Positions 29,742-38,673 of a stretch of DNA of 64,000 nt are shown one piece after another. The notes under the pieces were generated by a model, which was not told the origin of the DNA, made no database searches, and saw only the letters and a list, made by a program, of their open reading frames with translations. Source of the stretch: Methylococcus sp. EFPC2 (GTDB lineage: Bacteria; Pseudomonadota; Gammaproteobacteria; Methylococcales; Methylococcaceae); assembly GCF_016925495.1 (NCBI RefSeq), contig NZ_CP070491.1, positions 4,379,395 to 4,443,394 on the forward strand. Reading direction: 5' to 3'. Every line of letters begins with the position of its first letter. The first letter of the stretch is position 1. A program made the translations under genes and the position numbers.

Positions 29742-30122
29742 TTAACGGATTTCCGCGACATCCACGTCGAACCGGAAGTGTCCTTCCGATAGGCCGGCAG
29801 TGACCGTGTAGGCAGGCAGGGCGGTAAGACCGGTACTGCAGGAACCCGACAACGACAGGCGTATTTCGGCCGAGCCGTTGCCGAGGTGGATTTGCGCGCT
29901 GTTCGGAAGAACTCCCGGCTCGGCGCCCGAAAAGAGCAACGCCGTATAATTCCTGCCGGCGCCGCGGAACTGAAAGACGAGCTTCCTGCAAGTTCTGGTG
30001 TCCGCAGATCCGATCGGCTTCAGCGTTTCCCCAAAGGAGCCGCTCGCCTTGCCATCCACTAGCGGCGGAAGCGAGGCCAACAGCACGACGCTCAATGTAA
30101 CCGTCGCGCGCAGAAATATCAT
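29742..30122 (-). CDS. Hypothetical exported protein
   Basis: 126 residues with a signal peptide (IFLRATVTLSVVLLASLPPL, cleavage near residue 24) and a beta-rich body containing two cysteines (TRTCRKLVF and SGSCSTGL) that could form a disulfide. No family recognised. It sits between the ABC permease and the sensor kinase genes, 6 bp after the permease stop, so it is likely a periplasmic accessory or sensor partner of that system. Confidence 0.75.
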   Translation of the reverse strand: MIFLRATVTLSVVLLASLPPLVDGKASGSFGETLKPIGSADTRTCRKLVFQFRGAGRNYTALLFSGAEPGVLPNSAQIHLGNGSAEIRLSLSGSCSTGLTALPAYTVTAGLSEGHFRFDVDVAEIR

Positions 30123-30128
30123 CGCGGT

Positions 30129-30905
30129 TCACACGGAACGCAGGCGCAAGGCGGCCAGGGAGAGAAACAGTGCGGTCATCGCGAGCAGCACGCCGACATG
30201 GCTTAGGTAGTGTACCTCCCTGATCTGGCCGATCACGCCGAGTGCGATACGGCTCAGGTGCCAGGCCGGCCAGACGACGGCGAGCTTCTGTAGCGCAGTA
30301 GGAAAGGCCGCCAGCGGCATCCATAAGCCCGACAGTACGGACATCGGTAAATATACCAGATTGACCACCGCAACCGCGGCTTGGCCTTTTACCAAGGTGC
30401 CTATCCACAAACCGAGCGCGCAGAACGGTAGAGTGCCGAGCAGCAAAGCCGCGACCCATAGCAGCCAGGTGCCGATGGCGATGTGGGTGTCGGCGTAACC
30501 GATCGCCGCGACCGACAGTTCCAGAATGACGGCCAGGGCAAACACCAGGCTCATTGCGATCTTCGCAAAAAAGTAGGCGCCGGTCGGCATAGGCGATACC
30601 CGCTTGAGTTCGAGCCAGCCCTGCTGGCGTTCGATCGCCAAGCCGACGCCAAAACCGAACAAGGCCGGTCCGATCACGCCGAATACGCCATAAGTCGCGA
30701 GCAAATAGGTGGCTTTGTGCAGATCCCCCCAATGGCCTTGCGGCACGATTCCGAACAACACGTAGAACACCAGCGGAAATGCCAGCGTCGGTACGGAGAA
30801 ACTCGGCGTGCGCAGCAGGCGCAGCAGTTCGGCCGCGGCTTCGGATAAATAGATGCGCAACAGGGAAGGGCGGCCGATGACGAGCGGCTGCGATACGGTG
30901 TTCAT
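30129..30905 (-). CDS. ABC-2 type transporter permease
   Basis: Inner-membrane protein of 258 residues with six predicted helices, beginning with a cytoplasmic region then FPLVFYVLFGIV, and ending with the typical two last helices. The NLVYLPMSVLSGLWMPL motif in the fifth helix is characteristic of ABC-2 permeases such as DrrB and YadH-like exporters. The start is ATG 30905, which overlaps the ATPase stop (ATGA); longer upstream extensions run through the ATPase gene and are not real. Confidence 0.9.
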   Translation of the reverse strand: MNTVSQPLVIGRPSLLRIYLSEAAAELLRLLRTPSFSVPTLAFPLVFYVLFGIVPQGHWGDLHKATYLLATYGVFGVIGPALFGFGVGLAIERQQGWLELKRVSPMPTGAYFFAKIAMSLVFALAVILELSVAAIGYADTHIAIGTWLLWVAALLLGTLPFCALGLWIGTLVKGQAAVAVVNLVYLPMSVLSGLWMPLAAFPTALQKLAVVWPAWHLSRIALGVIGQIREVHYLSHVGVLLAMTALFLSLAALRLRSV

Positions 30906-31834
30906 GCGAATTGCTCCAGTGCGGGCGCAGTCAGGGACAGAAAGGCTTCTTCCAGACTCAGAGGTCTGACCTCGAGTTCGGTCAGGCTTTCGTCGTTTGC
31001 CAGCCAACGCCGCAAGACGCTTTCCGCGTCGTAGCTGACCAGTTCGGTGACGCCCTCGGCGAGGCTCGCCGAGCGCACTTCCGGCCAACCGGACAGCGTT
31101 CCGGGGCTGATGGCGGTGCGCGCGCGCAGCCGCTTGCCGGCAGCGCGTGACTTGATGCCGGCCGGTGTGTCCTCGGCCAGCACGCGGCCGCCGGCGAGCA
31201 ACAGGACTCGATCGGCCAGGGCGTCGGCTTCCTCGAGGTAATGTGTGGTCAGCACGATGCCGGTGCCTTCGTTGCGCAGTTGCCGCAGCACCGCCCAGAA
31301 ATTGCGCCGCGCTTCTACGTCGAGGCCCACAGTCGGTTCGTCGACGACCAACAAGGCCGGGCGGCCGCAGATTGCGAGGGCGAACTGCACACGGCGTTGT
31401 TGTCCGCCGGACAAGTCGCCGTAAGGGCGTTTGGCAATGTCCTCGAGTCCCGCCAACGCCAGCGTCTCGGCGAGCGGACGCGGGTCGGGGTAGTAGCCGG
31501 AGTACAGGCGCACATGCTCGCCGACGCGCAAGGTGTCGGCGAGCCCGCCGTCTTGCAGCATCACGCCGATGCCACGGCGGATCGCCGGATCGCGTGGGTC
31601 GCCGCCGAGCAGTTCGACCCGGCCGGCATCGGCGCTCAGCCGCCCGGTCAGCAAGCCGAGGGCCGTGCTTTTGCCGGCACCATTGGCTCCCAGCAGGGCC
31701 AACACTTCACCGGCGCTCACGTCGAGGTCTGCCGCCGAGAGCGCTTGTACGGCCCCGTAGGCTTTGCTGACGCCGCGCAGCCGCGCCAGCAATGCGCCGG
31801 CAGGTCTTTCAGATTGGGCAATGGAATTGGACAT
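30902..31834 (-). CDS. ABC transporter ATP-binding protein
   Basis: 310 residues: Walker A GANGAGKSTALG, signature LSGGQQRRVQFA, Walker B PALLVVDEPTVGLD and the H-loop TTHYLEEADALAD. It energises the linked ABC-2 permease, probably for export of a lipid, antibiotic or small hydrophobic compound. The start ATG 31834 follows AGGAGGAACGCC, an excellent site. First gene of the operon ATPase-permease-exported protein-kinase-regulator. Confidence 0.93.
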   Translation of the reverse strand: MSNSIAQSERPAGALLARLRGVSKAYGAVQALSAADLDVSAGEVLALLGANGAGKSTALGLLTGRLSADAGRVELLGGDPRDPAIRRGIGVMLQDGGLADTLRVGEHVRLYSGYYPDPRPLAETLALAGLEDIAKRPYGDLSGGQQRRVQFALAICGRPALLVVDEPTVGLDVEARRNFWAVLRQLRNEGTGIVLTTHYLEEADALADRVLLLAGGRVLAEDTPAGIKSRAAGKRLRARTAISPGTLSGWPEVRSASLAEGVTELVSYDAESVLRRWLANDESLTELEVRPLSLEEAFLSLTAPALEQFA

Positions 31835-32133
31835 GGCGTTCCTCCTGTACTGGGTCGCCATTCTGTCCAGTGCTGCGCCCGGGCGTCAGTGGCGGCTGTC
31901 AGCGAGTTGAACTGACTATCGTCACCTCGGTGTTCTGTCGGAGTACGGGAGCGCCGCAAGCGTGGCAGAGGCTCCGGAGGGCGAGTTGTTCATCAGGAAA
32001 GCAGAAGGGGCGCCGGCGTGGCCGCTCGTCGGGTATAGTATTCGGATACCGAACCGCGCGTGCCCAGTCTGTCGCATCCCCGTATCCGATCGGCTCTTAC
32101 ATCCAACCCGGCCCTAAACAACGATCTTTCAGC
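31835..32133. other. Divergent promoter region of the ABC operon and rlmI
   Basis: About 300 bp upstream of both the ABC ATPase (reverse) and rlmI (forward). No repeat or riboswitch noted. TATAGTATTCGG near 32033 could be a -10 region for rlmI; no clear -35. Confidence 0.4.
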
Positions 32134-33324
32134 ATGAACCGTCTCCGTCTAAAGAAAAACGAAGAGAAACGCCTGCGCGCAGGCCACTTGTGGATATTCA
32201 GCAACGAGGTGGACACCGCCGCGACGCCGTTGAAGGGTCTGGAGCCCGGTTCGCTGGCGCTGATCGAGGACTCGCGCGGGCAGGCGCTGGGTTTGGCCTA
32301 CGTCAATCCGGATACCTTGATCTGTGCCCGGGTGCTGACTCGCGACGTGCGCGCTTCCGTCAATGAAAACTTCATCGTCCGCCGCCTGGAGACCGCGTCG
32401 GCGCTGCGCGAGCGGCTGTTCGACAAACCCTATTACCGGCTCGTGCACGGGGAGAGCGATGGCTTGCCTGGGCTGGTGGTCGACCGTTTCGGAGACGTGC
32501 TGAGCGTGCAGACCAATACCGCTGGCATGGAGCGGCTGCAACCCGAGATCTTTTCGGCGCTGGAAAAAACGTTTTCGCCGCGCGCCATCGTGCTGAAGAA
32601 CACCTCCAGTCTGCGCCAGCTCGAAGGTTTGCAGAAGGAAACCCGGTTAATCGGCGGAGAGTTATCCGGGCCGGTGGAGATCGAGGAAAACGACGTCAAA
32701 TTCCGCATCGACATACTCGGCGGGCAGAAGACCGGCTGGTTCTTCGATCATCGAAGCAACCGCGCTCTGGCGGCGAAATTGGCCGGGGGCCAGCGGGTGC
32801 TGGATCTGTTTTCCTACACAGGAGGCTGGGGCATACAGGCCGCCGTGGCCGGTGCGGCTTCGGTGGACTGCGTGGACGGATCGGAAACGGCCCTGGCCCT
32901 GGCTGGCGAGAATGCCGAGCTGAACGGCGTGGGCGGCCGTGTGAATAGCCTGCGTGCCGACGTGTTCGATTTTCTCAAACAAGCCAGGGAAGAACGCCGC
33001 CGCTACGACCTGATCGTCCTGGACCCGCCGGCCCTGATCAAGCGCAAGAAGGACGCGAAGGCCGGCGTCGAGGCGTATCAGCGTTTAAACCAGGGGGCGC
33101 TGCAACTCCTGGCGCCCGGCGGGATTCTGGTCTCGGCTTCCTGTTCCTACCATTTGCAGCGCGAGACCCTGCACGACTTGCTGCGTGCGAGCGCCCGGCA
33201 CGGCGACCGCCATCTGGTATTCATCGCCCAGGGCGGGCAAGGGCCGGACCATCCGGTCCATCCGGCCATCCCGGAAACCGACTATCTCAAGGCTTATTTC
33301 TGCAGCGTCACGCCCAGTCTTTGA
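32134..33324 (+). CDS. rlmI: 23S rRNA m5C1962 methyltransferase RlmI
   Basis: SAM-dependent methyltransferase of 396 residues: N-terminal PUA domain (AGHLWIFSNEVD), RlmI-like middle part, and the Rossmann domain with VLDLFSYTGGWG, the acidic motif and IVLDPPAL; the catalytic cysteine lies in LVSASCSYHL. ATG 32134 begins at the conserved NRLRLKKNEEKRLRAGH; upstream in-frame sequence is not protein-like. Convergent with rplI. Confidence 0.93.
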   Translation: MNRLRLKKNEEKRLRAGHLWIFSNEVDTAATPLKGLEPGSLALIEDSRGQALGLAYVNPDTLICARVLTRDVRASVNENFIVRRLETASALRERLFDKPYYRLVHGESDGLPGLVVDRFGDVLSVQTNTAGMERLQPEIFSALEKTFSPRAIVLKNTSSLRQLEGLQKETRLIGGELSGPVEIEENDVKFRIDILGGQKTGWFFDHRSNRALAAKLAGGQRVLDLFSYTGGWGIQAAVAGAASVDCVDGSETALALAGENAELNGVGGRVNSLRADVFDFLKQAREERRRYDLIVLDPPALIKRKKDAKAGVEAYQRLNQGALQLLAPGGILVSASCSYHLQRETLHDLLRASARHGDRHLVFIAQGGQGPDHPVHPAIPETDYLKAYFCSVTPSL

Positions 33325-33344
33325 GAAAAGAGGAGGAAATGTAG

Positions 33345-33413
33345 GGTGGGTTAGGCGCGCGTAAACTCGTCCTATCCGTTGCGCGCCGAACTCTGCGCGC
33401 GCCGTAACCCACC
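33345..33413. repeat. GGTGGGTTA...TAACCCACC repeat element
   Basis: Terminal arms GGTGGGTTA (33345-33353) and TAACCCACC (33405-33413) with an inner GCGCGC-rich inverted repeat. The same arms bound 60436-60503, and a shorter relative TTGGGTTA...TAACCCAA is at 56964-56993. Confidence 0.7.
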
Positions 33414-33450
33414 GATTTTCGCGGTCGGTTCCGACGGCAATGTAATGTAA

Positions 33451-33520
33451 GGCGGATGCCCGCGAGGGCGATCCGCCATGCCGCCAACATCCGGCGGAAC
33501 CCGATGGAGCCGGTTCCGCC
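33451..33520. repeat. Two-hairpin REP/BIME-like unit (second copy)
   Basis: GGCGGAT (33451-33457) / ATCCGCC (33471-33477) followed by GGCGGAACC (33493-33501) / GGTTCCGCC (33512-33520). Same order and spacing as 2308-2370. It separates the convergent rlmI and rplI and could serve as their terminator. Confidence 0.75.
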
Positions 33521-33546
33521 TTACGTCGGTTAGCTCTTTGGCAGGG

Positions 33547-33993
33547 TCAGGCAGCGACGATCTTCAGCGCCAGGGTGGCGTTGACGTCGGTGTGCAGGTG
33601 CAGGGTGATTTCGTAGTCGCCCAGGTTGCGCAGCGCACCTTGCGGCAAGCGAACTTCGTGCTTTTCGACCTTCGCTCCGGCGGCGGCGGCCGCTTCGGCG
33701 ATGTCCTTGGTGCCCACGGAACCGTACAGACGGCCTTCGTCGCCGGCCTTCTGGGCGATGGTGACGGTCAGCTTGCCGATCGCGTCGGCGCGGGCCTGGG
33801 CGGCGGCCAGTTCATCGGCGGCCTTTTTCTCCAGTTCGGCGCGGCGCTGTTCGAAAGCGGCCAGCTTCTCGGCGGTGGCCGTGACGGCCTTGCCTTTGGG
33901 GATCAGAAAATTGCGCGCGTAACCGGGACGCACGCTTACTTTATCGCCCAGGTTGCCCAGGTTCGCGATCTTTTCGAGAAGTATGATATCCAT
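33547..33993 (-). CDS. rplI: Ribosomal protein bL9
   Basis: Large-subunit protein of 148 residues with the N-terminal signature [35 protein letters not shown], the long connecting helix (rich in Ala, Glu and Arg, about 42-75) and the C-terminal RNA-binding domain. Last gene of the rpsF-rpsR-DUF2232-rplI operon. Confidence 0.97.
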   Translation of the reverse strand: MDIILLEKIANLGNLGDKVSVRPGYARNFLIPKGKAVTATAEKLAAFEQRRAELEKKAADELAAAQARADAIGKLTVTIAQKAGDEGRLYGSVGTKDIAEAAAAAGAKVEKHEVRLPQGALRNLGDYEITLHLHTDVNATLALKIVAA

Positions 33994-34038
33994 CGTTGTA
34001 GTCTCAATCGTTGTCGTAATACAGAAAGAAATGGCATG

Positions 34039-34959
34039 TCACCGTGGGGTCTGGCCGCCAAAACGATGGCGCCAGTCCAGCCAAGGGTCGCTTAGCCCCA
34101 GCAAGCTGGTCAGTAAGATCGCCAGCGCGCTTAGACGCGGCGCGACCGCCAGCGATACGAACAGCATGACGTAGACGCCCGCCAGCCAGAAGCCGCCCGT
34201 CCCTGACTTGGCCGCCAGTGCGTGGACGACGGCCAGACCGGCGAACAGGCACAGCACCGAAAGCGGGATGGCCAGGTTCCAGGCTAATTCCGCAATGCTT
34301 CCGCCCGCCGCCAAGCCGGCAGCGACGGTTGCCAGGCCGGCGTAGGCCGCCGGGCGGTGCAGGCGCAGGGCGATAAATTCCCTGCGGAAACCGCCCGGAT
34401 TGAACCAAACGGCCTGCAGCGCTCGGGCCAGCAGCAGTTCGAGTATCAGCCCGAACAGAGCGCCGGCGGCCGAGATGCCGCTCAGGTAGTGGGAAACCAC
34501 TTCCAGGCCCTGCTTCATCTGCGCCTGGTCGATACCGGGCGGCGCATGCTCCAGCATCGGACGGACCACCTGTTCGGTGGTCTTCTGCCAGTACTGAGCA
34601 GGTTCGTCGGTCACCAGATAGAAGACGCCCACCGCCAGGATCACGGCGGCAGTAGTGGCTTCCAGCGTCAAGGTCAGGTTCGCGCTGAAACGCAGGAGCC
34701 GCCCGGCCAGCCAGATCGGCATCCACAACACCAGGCCGTAAAACACGACCGCTCCCCACTCGCCCCCGATAGCCATGCCTATCAGACCGATACCGATCAG
34801 CGAGGCGGCCAATACTCCGGCGCTGGGACGCAAGTCCAAGCGCAGGGCGGTCAATCCCAGGGCCGCAGCACTCAGCAGACTCAGGGGCGGAATGCGCAGA
34901 GACAAGGCGCCGAAACCTATGGTCGCGGCGACGGCGGCTATGGTCGCTAGCGAGTACAT
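34039..34959 (-). CDS. DUF2232 family membrane protein
   Basis: 306 residues with about eight membrane helices. DUF2232 proteins are found between rpsR and rplI in many bacteria, as here, and their function is unknown. No cofactor motif was seen. It starts 33 bp after rpsR and ends 45 bp before rplI. Confidence 0.9.
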   Translation of the reverse strand: MYSLATIAAVAATIGFGALSLRIPPLSLLSAAALGLTALRLDLRPSAGVLAASLIGIGLIGMAIGGEWGAVVFYGLVLWMPIWLAGRLLRFSANLTLTLEATTAAVILAVGVFYLVTDEPAQYWQKTTEQVVRPMLEHAPPGIDQAQMKQGLEVVSHYLSGISAAGALFGLILELLLARALQAVWFNPGGFRREFIALRLHRPAAYAGLATVAAGLAAGGSIAELAWNLAIPLSVLCLFAGLAVVHALAAKSGTGGFWLAGVYVMLFVSLAVAPRLSALAILLTSLLGLSDPWLDWRHRFGGQTPR

Positions 34960-34992
34960 CGACCGCCAGTCCCCAGGGTGCCCCCGGCTAAC

Positions 34993-35226
34993 TTACTGGT
35001 GGTGCGAGTCGCAGAACGGCAGCAATGCCAGGAAGCGGGCATGCTTGATAGCCGTGGCGAGCTGGCGCTGATACTTGGCCTTGGTGCCGGTGACGCGGCT
35101 GGGCACGATCTTGCCGGTTTCGGAGATGAACTCCCTCAGGGTGTCCAGGTCCTTGTAATCGATTTCCTTGACGCCTTCGGCGGTGAAACGGCAATACTTT
35201 CTGCGTTTGTTGAATTGACGAGCCAT
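34993..35226 (-). CDS. rpsR: Ribosomal protein bS18
   Basis: Small-subunit protein of 77 residues matching S18 throughout ([39 protein letters not shown]). It binds S6 on the platform of the 30S subunit. No zinc-ligand set, so it is the zinc-independent form. Confidence 0.97.
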   Translation of the reverse strand: MARQFNKRRKYCRFTAEGVKEIDYKDLDTLREFISETGKIVPSRVTGTKAKYQRQLATAIKHARFLALLPFCDSHHQ

Positions 35227-35265
35227 GTGCTGAATCTCTTGATTGGATGTGGAAGAAGGAAGCGA

Positions 35266-35670
35266 TTATTCGGCGCTTTCGGCGGCAGCCGGTTCGGCAG
35301 CGCTCTCGGCGGTTTCGACTTCCTCGTCATCGGCCTTCTCGGCTTCGGCATGACCGGAGCGGGTCAGCAGGGACGGCTCGGTGATGGCTTCGTCGCGGCG
35401 GATGGTCAAGCTGCGCAGCACCGCGTCGTTGAAGCGGAAACTGCTTTCCAGTTCATCCAGGGTCTCCTGATTGACCTCGATGTTCAGCAACACGTAGTGC
35501 GCCTTGAGCAGCTTGTTGATGGGGTAGGCCAGTTGACGGCGGCCCCAGTCTTCCAGGCGATGGATCACGCCGGCGCCGGATTCGATGATGCTGCGGTAAC
35601 GCTCTACCATCGCCGGTACCTGGGCGCTCTGATCCGGGTGTACAAGAAAAACGATTTCGTAATGTCGCAT
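35266..35670 (-). CDS. rpsF: Ribosomal protein bS6
   Basis: 134 residues: [19 protein letters not shown], the [16 protein letters not shown] loop and an acidic C-terminal tail (from about 105, rich in Glu and Ala), longer than in some species. First gene of the operon; a promoter and a leader hairpin lie upstream. Confidence 0.97.
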   Translation of the reverse strand: MRHYEIVFLVHPDQSAQVPAMVERYRSIIESGAGVIHRLEDWGRRQLAYPINKLLKAHYVLLNIEVNQETLDELESSFRFNDAVLRSLTIRRDEAITEPSLLTRSGHAEAEKADDEEVETAESAAEPAAAESAE

Positions 35671-35758
35671 ATGGGCTCCTTACGGAATGAAGCCTCCCGC
35701 CGGCTGGCGGTGAGGCAAGGAGTGACGGGCGGAATGCCCGCCGCCTGAAAAACGGCGA
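35671..35758 (-). promoter_or_regulatory. rpsF leader, possible S6:S18 autoregulatory hairpin
   Basis: In the transcribed leader (reverse strand) GGCGG-GCATT-CCGCC forms a stem-loop (about 35728-35743) with an exposed CCG, reminiscent of the S6:S18-binding motif known in rpsF leaders. The match is by eye and covers only the hairpin. Confidence 0.35.
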
Positions 35759-35788
35759 ATTGTAACGGAGTGGATCCATCGGAGGCAA
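35759..35788 (-). promoter_or_regulatory. Sigma-70-type promoter for the rpsF operon
   Basis: On the reverse strand TTGCCT (35788-35783) and TACAAT (35764-35759) are separated by 18 bp, which gives a leader of about 80 nt before rpsF. Confidence 0.55.
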
Positions 35789-35864
35789 GTCGGAAGAGGC
35801 TTCTGCTTCCGTCGTGACGCGATATCTGTTGGCCTCGGTTTCTGCGCGATGGCAGCCGTCCGGG

Positions 35865-35870
35865 TATAAT
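35865..35870 (+). promoter_or_regulatory. Candidate -10 element for the DUF2491 operon
   Basis: A perfect TATAAT lies 43 bp before the DUF2491 start codon. No good -35 hexamer is visible 16-18 bp upstream, so an activator may be needed. Confidence 0.4.
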
Positions 35871-35913
35871 GACCCGGCGACGGCGCACCGGTAAACGAGT
35901 TTATTCGACGACC

Positions 35914-37395
35914 ATGGACTATCGAACCTTGTCTCCCGCCATCAAATTCCTAGCCGCATTCGTGCTGGCCGTCGGGATAAGCTTTCCCACCGGGCTTAGC
36001 GCCAAGGCTGGCTCCAGCGGCGGTTACTCGCGGCCGTCTTCGTCATCTTTTTCATCGAGCCGCACACCTTCCACCGGCTCTTCTTCTTGGGGGTCGCGCA
36101 CGCCCTCGAGCAGTGGCGGTTATAGCCGACCGGGCTCGTCTTCTTCCTCCTCGTCCTGGTTCGGCGGGAGCGAAACCGACCGGGCGATGGCCCGCAGCTC
36201 GTCCAGGCGGGCGCTGGACAGCTATCGCGCCGACCCGCAGCAAAGCACCGACAGTGCTCCGCGACGGCCGTCGAGCTGGAGCTCCGGTTCCGGCCGTTAC
36301 GGTGGCTGGGGCGCGCGTACGCCGTCTTACGGCGATACGGCCGGCGACTACCGTCTGCGCGGCTGGAGCATGCCGCCGGCTTACGCACGATCGGCGGGCG
36401 AACGCTTCGGCCCTTGGAGCGCGGTGTTGTTGTGGGGGCTGCTGGATACCCTGTCGCGCCCCGGCCACGCGGAATTTTTCCATCACCACTATGACGATCC
36501 GGGTTACCGCGCCTGGCGCACCGAAGCCGACGAGCAGGCCCGGAACAACCCGGAACTGGGCCAAAAGCTACACGACCTCGATAGCCACCTCGCCGCCCTG
36601 GAGGGGCAGCCCCGCAATCCGGGCTATCTGCCGCCGGATGTCGACCAACCCGAGGAGTCGTCGTCCTTTCCCGCTTTACTGTTGATCGCCGTCTGCGTGC
36701 TGGTCGTTTACCTCGGCTGGCGCTATCTGTCCGGCGACATTGCCAAGGGCAAGAAAACCATGCTCGGTCACTCGCAACGTACGCCTTACCGTCCCAAATG
36801 GTTCCGTGTCGGCATGACCGTGCCGGTGGATCCTTCGCTATTCATCCTCGCCGAGTCCTGCACCTCGGTTCGGTCACCGGAAGCCGCTACCGCCAGCGGC
36901 CTGATATCGGTAAGCAGTTTGGGGGTCGCGCTCAGTGACGGGCTGAGCTGGCATCGCCTTTACCTCTCCGCGACGAGTTTTTTCCAGGTGCATCTGGACG
37001 AACAAGGGAATCCGGACGAGTGCCGGTATTTTTCCCTGCTGGACGAAATCACCCCCGCCGACCAGGACGAGTGGGGATTCTGGCTGGATCGCACCGAAGG
37101 CATGATAGGCTGGCCGGAATTCCAGACCAAGGACGGCAAAATCTATCAACGCGTCTGGACGCCGGGCGGCGGGCAACGGTCCGCGCCGCGCGAAATCGAC
37201 GAAATCGTGGAGACCGCCGAGGGCAGCCGGAACCGCCGCCAACAGGCCATGCTGTATGCCCGCGAAACCGGCGCGACCGCTCCCGCGCCGAAAACCGAAT
37301 ATCTGCTGGCGTCCGCCATCGAGCAGGACGGTGCCGCCTGGGTGGCGATCCATGTCGGCATCGACGTCAGTATCAGTGCCCTGCAACTGAGCTAA
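35914..37395 (+). CDS. DUF2491 (YjfK-like) protein with serine-rich N-terminus
   Basis: 493 residues: N-terminal signal-anchor (FLAAFVLAVGISFPTGLS), a Ser/Gly-rich low-complexity stretch (about 30-90), a second membrane helix (about 250-270, FPALLLIAVCVLVVYLG) and a C-terminal DUF2491 domain resembling E. coli YjfK (TEGMIGWPEFQTKDG). The next genes encode DUF350 and PspA-like proteins, the same set as the yjfJKL cluster of E. coli, which suggests one envelope-related complex. Function unknown. Confidence 0.8.
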   Translation: MDYRTLSPAIKFLAAFVLAVGISFPTGLSAKAGSSGGYSRPSSSSFSSSRTPSTGSSSWGSRTPSSSGGYSRPGSSSSSSSWFGGSETDRAMARSSSRRALDSYRADPQQSTDSAPRRPSSWSSGSGRYGGWGARTPSYGDTAGDYRLRGWSMPPAYARSAGERFGPWSAVLLWGLLDTLSRPGHAEFFHHHYDDPGYRAWRTEADEQARNNPELGQKLHDLDSHLAALEGQPRNPGYLPPDVDQPEESSSFPALLLIAVCVLVVYLGWRYLSGDIAKGKKTMLGHSQRTPYRPKWFRVGMTVPVDPSLFILAESCTSVRSPEAATASGLISVSSLGVALSDGLSWHRLYLSATSFFQVHLDEQGNPDECRYFSLLDEITPADQDEWGFWLDRTEGMIGWPEFQTKDGKIYQRVWTPGGGQRSAPREIDEIVETAEGSRNRRQQAMLYARETGATAPAPKTEYLLASAIEQDGAAWVAIHVGIDVSISALQLS

Positions 37396-37426
37396 AACCA
37401 TCGTTCTCTAGTATGGAGTTCCCGCC

Positions 37427-37852
37427 GTGACCGAAACTTTTTCCACCCTCTGGCAGACGCTCGGCAGCGGCCTGCCCATCCTCTTCCTGCATTTATTCAC
37501 CACCGCCGCGCTGCTGATTCTGGGCGTCGGCTGTTACGCCGCACTCACCCCGTTCCGCGAGCGCGAGCTGATCGCCCGCGGCAACAAGGCCGCCGGCCTG
37601 GTGCTGGGCGGCTCGCTGATCGCCGTCGCCATACCGCTGGCAGCTACGCTGGCGACCAGCAACATATGGCTGGACATCGTCTTGTGGGGCACGGTGGCGG
37701 TCCTAATCCAGTTGACCGCGTTCATCGCATTCGCCGCCGTGTTCCGTAATTTCCGCGTGGCCATAGAAGAAGACAATGTCGCCGCCGCGTCGGTGCTGGT
37801 CGGCGTGCAACTCGCCATCGCCCTGCTCAACGCCGGCGCCATGGCCGGCTGA
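37427..37852 (+). CDS. DUF350 (YjfL-like) membrane protein
   Basis: 141 residues with four membrane helices (about 15-37, 53-72, 82-100, 115-138). The RGNKAAGLVLGGSLIAVAIP segment is the DUF350 signature. Start is GTG 37427 with GGAG 8 nt upstream. It follows DUF2491 by 31 bp and precedes the PspA-like gene. Confidence 0.87.
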   Translation: MTETFSTLWQTLGSGLPILFLHLFTTAALLILGVGCYAALTPFRERELIARGNKAAGLVLGGSLIAVAIPLAATLATSNIWLDIVLWGTVAVLIQLTAFIAFAAVFRNFRVAIEEDNVAAASVLVGVQLAIALLNAGAMAG

Positions 37853-37886
37853 ATCCCCGCTTTCGTCATAATGTAAGGAGAAACGC

Positions 37887-38660
37887 ATGTTCAATTTCGT
37901 CCGCAATCTCATCGGCGTGAAGGCCGACCACGCTGTACAGGCCGGCATCGAAGCGCTGGTGCGCTGGGATCCGAAAGGCGCGACCGAGGCCGAGCTACGC
38001 ACCATGGAGCAGCACCTCGACGAACTGGGCCTGGAAGTCGCCGAGGCGCGCGCGGGCTACGACCGCGAAAAGAAGGAGGCCGATGCGATCAAGACCCTGC
38101 TCGACCAGCGCATCGCGGCCGCCGAGTTGCTGCAGAACCAGCTCACCGCCGAAGCCGACCCGGCGCGCAAGGCGCAGATCGAAAAGAGTCTGGCCACGCT
38201 GCTCGATCTGCTGGAGCAGATGACGCCGGAGGTCGAGCGCGAAGCCGCCGAGGCCGTGGATGCCCAGGATTTCCTGGCTTTGCTGGAAAAAACCTATGCC
38301 GATGCCGGCGCCAAGCTGAAAGAGGCGAGGGGCCAGCTCGAACAGGCCGAGCGCGACATGAAGCGCGCCGAACAGCAACGCGATCTCGCCGAGCGCCAGG
38401 CGGAAGCCGCCCGCCGCGCCGCCGGACTGAGCAGCACCACCAATAGCCTGAACGTGGCCTTGAAAGCGATGAAGGAATCCGCCTCCCATGATCTGGCCAA
38501 GGCGGAAGCGGCCGGCGCCAAGGCGAGGCTGCTGGCACCGACCCGCCCCGAGCAGGACGATGCCAACATCGCCGCCGCGCTGAATGCCGTCAGCGGCGCC
38601 CTGCCGCCCGCGCAATCGGTCTCCGATCGGCTCGCCCGCCTCAAGACGCTGCAGAAATAG
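37887..38660 (+). CDS. PspA/IM30 (YjfJ-like) family protein
   Basis: 257 residues, almost entirely coiled coil between about 40 and 215, in the PspA/IM30/ESCRT-III-like family that supports stressed membranes. It begins MFNFVRNLIGVKADHAVQAG, different from the classical PspA amphipathic helix and closer to YjfJ. ATG follows AAGGAGAAACGC. Third gene of the DUF2491-DUF350-PspA operon; a Pho-box array begins 13 bp after its stop. Confidence 0.87.
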   Translation: MFNFVRNLIGVKADHAVQAGIEALVRWDPKGATEAELRTMEQHLDELGLEVAEARAGYDREKKEADAIKTLLDQRIAAAELLQNQLTAEADPARKAQIEKSLATLLDLLEQMTPEVEREAAEAVDAQDFLALLEKTYADAGAKLKEARGQLEQAERDMKRAEQQRDLAERQAEAARRAAGLSSTTNSLNVALKAMKESASHDLAKAEAAGAKARLLAPTRPEQDDANIAAALNAVSGALPPAQSVSDRLARLKTLQK

Positions 38661-38673
38661 GGCTTCCCGGCGG

